Of a stretch of 64,000 nucleotides of DNA, positions 37,104 to 43,290 are shown in pieces. The position numbers and the translations under genes were made by a program. Each line of letters begins with the position of its first letter. Positions within the stretch are counted from its first letter, which is position 1. Under the pieces are notes generated by a model. The model was not told the origin of the DNA and ran no database searches. It worked only from the letters and a program-made list of their open reading frames with translations. Source of the stretch: a virus; the IMG/VR virus record IMGVR_UViG_3300032236_001100, positions 1-64,000 of that record, one strand, 5' to 3'.

Positions 37104-37776
37104 TTTCGATCTCCCCTGGCTTGAGTTCACCTTTACTCCAGGGAACCATGATCCCGAAGTGGTTGTCGGACGAACCAATTTCGATCCACCCGGACATCAC
37201 GGCTGATTCGTTCCAGAGCGACTCACGACAAATGATCCGCAGACATGTATCAGCCTGCTGAACGCATAACGCTTGACCCACAAGAGCCTGGTCAACCAGG
37301 AACACCTTGTCCGCAAACCTGGGATGCGTGAAGTAGACGATGTCCTGTTCCAGAACCGTCTTCTGCTGACTGGCCTTCTGGAGTTCGCTGGACTCTTCGG
37401 CGTTATCGAAGAAGTCACGAGGCAGCAGGATGCAATCGGCGTTACCAAATGACTTACGCCCCAGCATGTCCTCCACGATATCCCAGAAGCTCCAGGTCGC
37501 ATCAGGACGAGCATGACCAAGGTACGAGTCCAGGTCGCACAAGCACTTGTTCTCGAAGAGATAGTGCAGCGAAATGATGGACTTGATGTGACCGGGCATG
37601 AGCGATTCAAAGGTAACGGGATCGTCGGCAGGCTCCCCTTCGGGATTGGGCCATGCAACCACCTCTTGCTGCGTGGTCTCAGGCGACTTGTCAGGCGAGT
37701 CCTCACGGTGGCATCGAGCCACCAGTGGGAACCTGTTCGCCGTCATCGTGATGGCAAGCTCGGACACGTTTTTCAT
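37096..37776 (-). CDS. Hypothetical protein (226 aa)
   Basis: ATG 37776 overlaps the upstream stop (ATGA). Contains 'HIKSIISLHYLFENKCLCDLDSYLGHARPDATWSFWDIVEDMLGRKSFGNADCILLPRDFF' and a C-terminal strand pair 'SGWIEIGSSDNHFGIMVPW'. No known domain is identified. Being coupled to the SLOG/MoCo-carrier-like gene, it is a candidate partner or effector. Confidence 0.66.
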   Translation of the reverse strand: MKNVSELAITMTANRFPLVARCHREDSPDKSPETTQQEVVAWPNPEGEPADDPVTFESLMPGHIKSIISLHYLFENKCLCDLDSYLGHARPDATWSFWDIVEDMLGRKSFGNADCILLPRDFFDNAEESSELQKASQQKTVLEQDIVYFTHPRFADKVFLVDQALVGQALCVQQADTCLRIICRESLWNESAVMSGWIEIGSSDNHFGIMVPWSKGELKPGEIESA

Positions 37777-38597
37777 TGGTCTAACCACCGTATTGCTTGA
37801 ATTGCCCTGAACTTGTCAATAACACCCCAGTAGCGTAAAAATGGTCGCAATGGCCACTCGAGAACCTCGCTTCTGGAAACACGGTCCCTGATACTCTTCC
37901 TGCTGTGCGTGCTACCGAATGCTCCCATCTTTTTCAGCAGTAGAAACTCATCGAGATCCACGGTTGAAAACACTTGGCAAAGGTGAGTTTGCTTGTTTGG
38001 GATGCCTGGTATTTTCAGGTCCGGCGCGCCGTCAAACTGGCTGCACCAACAGTTCTTTCTGGAGTGGCGAGGTGATCCGATGTCAAAGTATTCATAGCGA
38101 CTCGTGAAACCAAGTCTTCTGAGCAGGTGAACGACAAGACGCCTTGTGAATTCAATGTGCGTCCGAGCCATGTTTCCGGTCGCACAAACATTCAGCACCT
38201 CGATCTGATGCTTGTTGATCCACTCGGCAATCTTTGCAGACTTGTCCGAGATCGGCCTTTCTATTGGGCACAAGTAAGAAAGTCTTCGGTAGTCATGAAC
38301 ATACGTGCGAACCACCAAAGCACCAGACGCATGCATCGGCCCAATCCACAGTGTTGCGTCCGAATCTCTCACTGTTCGTCGAGTGACTTCTTTCTTTGCA
38401 GACCAAGAAGCATCCTTGTGTGTTTCAATCTCTTTGACTCCGTAGGGCACCAGCCATGTGTCGTGCCATTCTCCTTGACGGAAAAACGGCAGGCACCAGC
38501 CTCCTGTCTCTAGGCCGTACCGCCTGGCGGCAATCAGAGCCTCTTGGCAAGCACCAGGCTTGCAGTTCGTGACAATCTTTGTGAGTGTGGTAGTCAT
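37773..38597 (-). CDS. MoCo-carrier/SLOG-like Rossmann protein (274 aa)
   Basis: The N-terminal 155 residues follow the putative molybdenum-carrier (YpsA/SLOG-related) plan: 'LTKIVTNCKPGACQEALIAARRYGLETGGWCLPFFR', 'TRRTVRDSDATLWIG', 'DYRRLSYLCPIE', and 'INKHQIEVLNVCATGN'. The usual Gly-rich start (TGGQTGVD) is replaced by TNCKPGAC, so ligand binding may differ. The C-terminal 110 residues, with 'RRLVVHLLRRLGFTSRYEYFDIG' and Cys pairs, are a different domain. SLOG-type proteins sense or process nucleotide ligands in several conflict systems. It lies next to an operator and heads its operon. Confidence 0.7.
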   Translation of the reverse strand: MTTTLTKIVTNCKPGACQEALIAARRYGLETGGWCLPFFRQGEWHDTWLVPYGVKEIETHKDASWSAKKEVTRRTVRDSDATLWIGPMHASGALVVRTYVHDYRRLSYLCPIERPISDKSAKIAEWINKHQIEVLNVCATGNMARTHIEFTRRLVVHLLRRLGFTSRYEYFDIGSPRHSRKNCWCSQFDGAPDLKIPGIPNKQTHLCQVFSTVDLDEFLLLKKMGAFGSTHSRKSIRDRVSRSEVLEWPLRPFLRYWGVIDKFRAIQAIRWLDQ

Positions 38598-38608
38598 GTT
38601 GCAATAAA

Positions 38609-38620
38609 GTTAACGTCAAC
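38609..38620. promoter_or_regulatory. Operator-like palindrome GTTAACGTCAAC
   Basis: Sits between divergent genes, 12 bp upstream of the ATG at 38597 and abutting the -35 of the rightward promoter at 38621. A bound repressor could block both. Confidence 0.62.
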
Positions 38621-38649
38621 TTGCCTGATCCGTCAAGCCTCGTTATATT
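38621..38649 (+). promoter_or_regulatory. Rightward promoter TTGCCT-17-TATATT
   Basis: TTGCCT at 38621-38626, 17-bp spacer, TATATT at 38644-38649, driving the pentapeptide-repeat gene. Confidence 0.7.
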
Positions 38650-38686
38650 CATTGGGCGAAAATTTTTCTCTGGTGCCAAAATCCCA

Positions 38687-39490
38687 ATGCCATACACAAT
38701 TCGGAACCGCATGGGCGGCGAGATCTGCACGATTGCAGAAGCCGATACCGTTCGGCAGGCCGTGGAGATCGCATCTCTCCGCGAGATCAGCCTGTCCTAC
38801 GCCAATCTGCATGGAGCCACGCTCTGCGCTCTGGACGCACCCAACGTGGACCTGTGCCACGCCGACCTGACCGGGTGCAACCTGAGTTACTCCAACCTGA
38901 GAGACGCCAAGCTCTTATTCGCAGACTTCGGTGGATCGACCCTGAAGTCCGCAAACCTGTTTGGCGCAAATGCCATCTACGCCAATTTTCATGAGTGCAA
39001 CCTCACAGGGTCCAACATGAAGCACATGGATCTGACGGGAGCCAACCTGTCAGACGCTGACCTTACGAGCTGCAATCTGTTCAAGGCCGATCTTGATGGT
39101 GCCGTGGTCAGTAGGGCAACGGGACTTGATACAGCAGAAGGAGCATCGCTCGCATTAGCCAAGCAGCGAATTGTTCCAGATACAGGTCCGTTCCGTGGCT
39201 ACAAGGCGTTCCGCGATGGCGTGGTCGCTCTCGTGGTGATCCAAAAGACTGTCAACAGGACAAATGGCCCGAATCGCTGGTGCCGCGCGGAATCAGTCAC
39301 AGTTATCAGAATCTACAACGGCGACAACGCCGTCACGCTCAAGCAAGGCAGAATCTATGGCGTAACGGGCGTCATAAGGGCCGATGGATTTGACAGCTCG
39401 CCCACGGACGAAGGTCAGGGAATCTCGTTCTTCATGACACGCGAAGAGGCCGAGGCGTTCGACTGGTCCCCAGAGGATGACAACTCATGA
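38687..39490 (+). CDS. Pentapeptide-repeat protein with DUF5758-like C-terminus (267 aa)
   Basis: Residues about 35-140 form a right-handed pentapeptide helix: 'SYANLHGATL', 'CHADLTGCNLSYSNLRDAKLLFADF', 'LTGANLSDADLTSCNLFKADLDGA', with A-(D/N)-L every five residues. The C-terminal half ('GPFRGYKAFRDGVVALVVIQ', 'RIYNGDNAVTLKQGR') looks like the DUF5758 domain found on other phage pentapeptide proteins. ATG 38687 is the first after the predicted transcript start. Pentapeptide proteins can mimic DNA, for instance against gyrase; no such activity can be shown here. Confidence 0.88.
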   Translation: MPYTIRNRMGGEICTIAEADTVRQAVEIASLREISLSYANLHGATLCALDAPNVDLCHADLTGCNLSYSNLRDAKLLFADFGGSTLKSANLFGANAIYANFHECNLTGSNMKHMDLTGANLSDADLTSCNLFKADLDGAVVSRATGLDTAEGASLALAKQRIVPDTGPFRGYKAFRDGVVALVVIQKTVNRTNGPNRWCRAESVTVIRIYNGDNAVTLKQGRIYGVTGVIRADGFDSSPTDEGQGISFFMTREEAEAFDWSPEDDNS

Positions 39491-39996
39491 AGCTGATCGT
39501 AGGAATTGACCCTGGTATCTCAGGGGGTGTTGCCATCATGGATACTGAAGGCAATGCCAAGTCGTGGTATCCCATGCCCGTGACCAATGGCAAGAAGAAC
39601 ACGATTGACCCGGTGGGCCTGAGCGGCCTGCTCATGTACAAAGACGATGTCTTGATTGCCGACATCATTAAGCTGTGCGTGATCGAGGATGTTCATGCCA
39701 TGCCCAAGCAGGGCGTCTCATCCATGTTTTCGTTTGGCAGGTCACTGGGCATCATCCAGGGGGTGGTCGCTACGCTGGGCATTCCCTACCAGTTTGTCAC
39801 GCCCCAGAAGTGGAAGAAAACCGTACTGGACGGGTTCCCCAACAAAGACAAGAACGATGCTGCCACGTTCTGTAACCGGCGATGGCCCTATGCTGACTTC
39901 CGTGCTTCCACGCGAAGCAAGAAGCCACACGAAGGCATTGTCGAAGCCATGTGCATGGCCGAATACGGCAGGAGGGTGCTATGCCCGAACGTGTGA
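39487..39996 (+). CDS. RuvC-like Holliday-junction resolvase (169 aa)
   Basis: RNase-H-fold nuclease for recombination intermediates. 'VGIDPGISGGVAIMD' carries the first acidic residue (D8), 'CVIEDVHAMPKQGVSSMFSFGRSLG' the Glu (E67) and the family signature, and 'HEGIVEAMCMAEYG' the last acidic helix. The final position is Glu (E149 or E153) where many relatives have Asp. Its ATG overlaps the pentapeptide stop. Works plausibly with the Rad52-like and DUF1064-like proteins. Confidence 0.9.
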   Translation: MKLIVGIDPGISGGVAIMDTEGNAKSWYPMPVTNGKKNTIDPVGLSGLLMYKDDVLIADIIKLCVIEDVHAMPKQGVSSMFSFGRSLGIIQGVVATLGIPYQFVTPQKWKKTVLDGFPNKDKNDAATFCNRRWPYADFRASTRSKKPHEGIVEAMCMAEYGRRVLCPNV

Positions 39997-40235
39997 GCGC
40001 GAGAGCCATCTACGACCTGTTGATCGAACACAAGCGACCAGGCGATGGTTTGCCCGATCCACTTGATGCCACGCTTCTGGCGAACGCCAAGCGTCTTTAT
40101 GACGCTGTCGTCAAGTTCGAGAAAGTGGCAGGCAAGTACAGGGATAGCTCGGAAGTTCTGGATAACCTTGACTGCTGGGGCGAAGTGACAGAAGCAATCG
40201 AGAGGATCGACGGGAGTATCTATGACAACAATTGA
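39981..40235 (+). CDS. Small hypothetical protein (84 aa)
   Basis: ATG 39981 behind GGAGGGTGCT and inside the resolvase's 3' end. Helical: 'SARAIYDLLIEHKRPGDGLPDPLDATLLANAKRLYDAVVKFEKVAGKY'. Acidic C-terminus. No family recognised. Confidence 0.7.
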   Translation: MPERVSARAIYDLLIEHKRPGDGLPDPLDATLLANAKRLYDAVVKFEKVAGKYRDSSEVLDNLDCWGEVTEAIERIDGSIYDNN

Positions 40236-40722
40236 CGACAAAGCCTGGATAGCAGAGTGCGAGGAGCAGAACTACAAGCTGGCGTTGATCGAAGTCGAGA
40301 TGGCTCTTTCATCATTGATCAATGCTTGGGGTAGCCGCAAACCGATCAAGCCCCATCTGGATCAGGGCAAGTATGCCCTCAAAGAGCTTCAACGATTGCG
40401 GATCGACGGATACTACTCAATTGTTTGCCGTGAGGCACCAAGCAAACTGGAGCCTGCCAGGGAAGCAATCAGTGAGCAGATCTCGCTCACGGCAACCGAG
40501 AAGAAGGAAGACAATCACTCGGTCCTACATTACGATCTGGAAAATTCCACCGTAACGATCAGCACGGAGGAACACGAATACCTGCCAAGATTGCTGGCTG
40601 TCTACGTGCCGCCATTCCATCCACCCAGTGACGGTGGATTGATCAAGGTGGTTGCCCACCTTTACAGCGTCGTCAACGGAATGGCGTTCTACTCGCTTGA
40701 AATCGACCGCAGCGATTCTTGA
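40222..40722 (+). CDS. Hypothetical protein (166 aa)
   Basis: Overlaps the previous gene by 14 bases. N-terminal helices ('ECEEQNYKLALIEVEMALSSLINAWGSRKPIKPHLDQGKYALKELQRLRI'), a charged middle and a beta-rich C-terminus. Soluble. Ends 6 bases before a strong bidirectional terminator. No family recognised. Confidence 0.7.
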   Translation: MTTIDDKAWIAECEEQNYKLALIEVEMALSSLINAWGSRKPIKPHLDQGKYALKELQRLRIDGYYSIVCREAPSKLEPAREAISEQISLTATEKKEDNHSVLHYDLENSTVTISTEEHEYLPRLLAVYVPPFHPPSDGGLIKVVAHLYSVVNGMAFYSLEIDRSDS

Positions 40723-40729
40723 TCCCACG

Positions 40730-40770
40730 AAAAAACCCGCCTGACCATTTGGCCGGGCGGGTTCTATTTT
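40730..40770. terminator. Bidirectional Rho-independent terminator
   Basis: ACCCGCC and GGCGGGT flank an 11-14 base loop, with AAAAAA on the left and TTCTATTTT on the right, between convergent genes. It can terminate both. Confidence 0.88.
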
Positions 40771-40779
40771 ATGTTGGTT

Positions 40780-40795
40780 GTCTCCGCGCGGAGAC
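40780..40795. repeat. 16-bp palindrome GTCTCCGCGCGGAGAC, copy 4
   Basis: Exact copy between the terminator and the 3' end of sigma factor B; its last base belongs to the stop codon of that gene. It is thus downstream of both flanking genes, which argues against a promoter role for this copy. Confidence 0.9.
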
Positions 40796-41466
40796 TAATC
40801 TTCGAGGATCGCCTTGAGTTCGTCTTTGGCCAGATGATAGAGAACCCTGGCCCAGCTGCCCGTCACGCCAAACTCGGCTCCAATGTCCGAGAACAGCATC
40901 GGGTTGCCATCGTCCCAACCGTGCCGCATCTTGATGATCTCGCGGCTCACGATGGGTAGCATGTCAAGCATATCGGTCAGATATTCGCGTTCATCCAGAT
41001 TGTCGATCTGGTGGAAGTCGCCATCGTCCTGCAATCCTTCGCAATGCTCCACCCATGTCTCAATCTGGCTCACATCCGTGGCACCCACAGCTTCCAGAGC
41101 AAACGCAGCGATCCTCTGGTCATGATACGTGTCTGACTTCACATCGCCAGGCAGTGGCACAATCAGCATGCCTCGCAGCTTGCGGATCATCCTGCGCAGG
41201 ATCGACCGCTTGGCATACACATAGAATATCGTGCCTGATGCCAGGTCAAAGTGACGTGATGCCAGCAAGAGAGCAATCGAGCCTTCCTGAACCATGTCAG
41301 GGGCCAGCGATTGCCGCCTGGGTTTCGACCAGCCGTGCATCACCTGTTTCGCGCAATGCTTGATCAGAGGGATATTGATACGAATAAGTTCGTCTGTCGC
41401 CTCAGTATCGCCCTGCTGGACGAGAGTGACGAGACGCCGGTTAATGACATCATCTATTTCACACAC
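40795..41466 (-). CDS. Phage sigma-70 family factor B (223 aa)
   Basis: Region 2: 'LAPDMVQEGSIALLLASRHFDLASGTIFYVYAKRSILRRMIRKLRG' (about 54-99). Region 4: 'LPIVSREIIKMRHGWDDGNPMLFSDIGAEFGVTGSWARVLYHLAKDELK' (about 168-217), where the HTH is 'FSDIGAEFGVTGSWARVL'. GTG 41466 overlaps the glycosyltransferase stop and has AGGAAA before it. It is distinct in sequence from factor A at 23084. Located at the end of the late leftward block, it may drive late promoters. Confidence 0.87.
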   Translation of the reverse strand: MCEIDDVINRRLVTLVQQGDTEATDELIRINIPLIKHCAKQVMHGWSKPRRQSLAPDMVQEGSIALLLASRHFDLASGTIFYVYAKRSILRRMIRKLRGMLIVPLPGDVKSDTYHDQRIAAFALEAVGATDVSQIETWVEHCEGLQDDGDFHQIDNLDEREYLTDMLDMLPIVSREIIKMRHGWDDGNPMLFSDIGAEFGVTGSWARVLYHLAKDELKAILED

Positions 41467-42649
41467 TGGCTTTTCCTGGCTTTAAGTTGAGATCCTTGAG
41501 GATTCCTGTGGCTTCGAGTGCTGCAATCAGTTTGTCCCCGGTGTTTGACCATGAGAAACGTCTAGCCTGCTCTGCCGACTTTGGTGCCATCTCTGCAATC
41601 AGTTCTCGGTTGCGATGGGAAAACTGAAACTTGTTGACCATGTCCTCGTAAACCGGGACCATCCAGTCGCCTTTTGCCTCGTAAGTATCACGAGCGGTAT
41701 CCCAGTCGTAATCCACAGGCACGCATGTACCGGGCGCATAATAGTCAGCCATTGCCGTACCAAGGCAGGTGATCGGCGGTCGGCCTAACGCCATGAACTG
41801 GTGAATGTGCAGGCCCCAGCCCTCGCCACGCGAGCAGAACGCTCCTACGGTCGCCTGACGGCACCAGTCCACTAGCTCCTCGGTAGACATCGTGTGATCG
41901 TAGATCTTGATCCGGCGATCTCGTGGGAGCCTGGATAAGTACGTCGCACAGTCGGTGAAGCACTTGATACGGAACTCGACTGGCTCATCGCCTTTGGGGA
42001 ACGCCTCGCAGAACGCCCTGGCCATGTCCACCGTATTCTTGCGGATGCCGCCATGCGAGTGCCGTGCTGCCGTGGCAAAGATCGTCGGGCCGTCTACCGG
42101 AGGTGGTCCCAGGTATTGCCATTCGGTGGGATCAATTCCCAAAGGCACCACATAGATCGGCTTCGTCACGCCTTGTTGCTGGAAGCAGTGCCTGTTGAAC
42201 GTGCAAGGCACAATCACAGACTCAGACTGATTGAACACGCCCACGGCATGATCAGCCATGTGGGTAGACTCCCACATGGTGAAGAAGATCGACTTCTTGG
42301 TTTCACGTAGGGGCGTGGACGGCACCGATAGCAGCAGTTCCCAGCGGTCCACCGGCAGCGAGACCAGCCGATCCCTGATGAACGGCTGGACTGGAGCAAA
42401 CTCCTCGACCACTGAAATCGGATCATACGCGACCGGAATTCCTCGGGCTTCCAGCTCCATTCCCAGCCGCTCGGCCAGCTGGCCGTATCCCCCGTGAGCG
42501 TAGAGATGGCAGCGGATTACAATGCGCTGGTTCGGCGTCTGATAGCGAGAAACCACGCCACCGACCGGCACCGGGTTATCTCGCCGGTCAGCACACTGGT
42601 TCAGGCTTTGCAGCCAGGCGATCCGATTGGGACTGGTATTCTGGGACAT
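41459..42649 (-). CDS. GT-B glycosyltransferase (396 aa)
   Basis: Probably transfers a sugar to phage DNA, virion or host surface. The C-terminal half has the GT4-type pattern: 'IYVVPLGIDPTEWQYLGP', 'ATAARHSHGGIRKNTVDMARAFCEAFP', 'RIKIYDHTMSTEELVDWCRQATVGAFCSRGEGWGLHIHQFMALGRPPI' with the E-G-W-G-L-x3-Q-x-M-A-x-G acceptor of nucleotide sugar. N-terminal 'GGYGQLAERLGMELEARGIPV' fits the acceptor domain. It starts at ATG 42649 downstream of the TATAATAA box at 42689. Confidence 0.88.
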   Translation of the reverse strand: MSQNTSPNRIAWLQSLNQCADRRDNPVPVGGVVSRYQTPNQRIVIRCHLYAHGGYGQLAERLGMELEARGIPVAYDPISVVEEFAPVQPFIRDRLVSLPVDRWELLLSVPSTPLRETKKSIFFTMWESTHMADHAVGVFNQSESVIVPCTFNRHCFQQQGVTKPIYVVPLGIDPTEWQYLGPPPVDGPTIFATAARHSHGGIRKNTVDMARAFCEAFPKGDEPVEFRIKCFTDCATYLSRLPRDRRIKIYDHTMSTEELVDWCRQATVGAFCSRGEGWGLHIHQFMALGRPPITCLGTAMADYYAPGTCVPVDYDWDTARDTYEAKGDWMVPVYEDMVNKFQFSHRNRELIAEMAPKSAEQARRFSWSNTGDKLIAALEATGILKDLNLKPGKASV

Positions 42650-42688
42650 GCAATCAACCTACGAAAACACCGAAAAGAATCCACCGTA

Positions 42689-42713
42689 TTATTATAGCCA
42701 GAAAGTACACATG
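42689..42713 (-). promoter_or_regulatory. Putative phage promoter box 1 (CATG...GCTATAATAA)
   Basis: On the minus strand a consensus TATAAT is preceded by a conserved 17-base stretch that lacks a TTGACA -35. The 25-base element matches the copy at 49283-49307 at 21 of 25 positions. It sits 40 bp before the glycosyltransferase gene. Confidence 0.65.
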
Positions 42714-42732
42714 TATATCTAGTGATGCGAAG

Positions 42733-43290
42733 TCAATCCACGATGGGCAGGTCTGGGCAAACGTGGCAGTCGTGCCTGTAGACGATCACATGGTCTTTCT
42801 TGACGCACCGGGCAGCACCGCAGCATAGTTCCAGCCGCTTGGGGCAAGTCCGTATTCGCCTGCCGATGGCATCGCCCATGCCCAGCACCGGCACCGGCGG
42901 TTCGATGATGCTTTCCACGGAAGGACACAGGACCGGCCTGCAAGCCATCCTGGCGATCTCGTGAGCCAGGTCGATGTTTGACTCAACGTACAGCGGCAAG
43001 CCGCTCAGACGGTAAGCCTCGGCCTTCCAGCGAGCCATCTGCTCGAAGCCTGGGTATTCGTCGGTGGGCCGCATGACCAGGCGGTAGACCACGAGTTCGT
43101 GTTTGGCGAACCAGTCCAGGGTGAGGTCGCGGTAGGAATCGCTTCGGCCCGTGATCACCAACTGGATCGGGTGCGTGGGCACGTACAGGGGCCGGGCATT
43201 CGCCGGATCGAAGATCCCGCCAGTCGGGTCCTCGCAAAGAATGCCGTCGAGGTCGAAAGCGGCCTGTGCTGTGTCGTGCGCAAAGATCAT
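42733..43290 (-). CDS. HAD-superfamily phosphatase with Cys-rich tail (185 aa)
   Basis: HAD motif I is 'FDLDGILCE' (D13 nucleophile, D15 acid/base) and motif II 'VITGRSD' (T47). Central 'DWFAKHELVVYRLVMRP' and 'WKAEAYRLSGLPLYVESN' fit small phage HAD phosphatases. The C-terminal 45 residues hold eight Cys and two His in pairs ('CPKRLELCCGAARC', 'RHDCHVC'), probably a zinc cluster. ATG 43290 overlaps the tail gene's stop (ATGA). Confidence 0.85.
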   Translation of the reverse strand: MIFAHDTAQAAFDLDGILCEDPTGGIFDPANARPLYVPTHPIQLVITGRSDSYRDLTLDWFAKHELVVYRLVMRPTDEYPGFEQMARWKAEAYRLSGLPLYVESNIDLAHEIARMACRPVLCPSVESIIEPPVPVLGMGDAIGRRIRTCPKRLELCCGAARCVKKDHVIVYRHDCHVCPDLPIVD

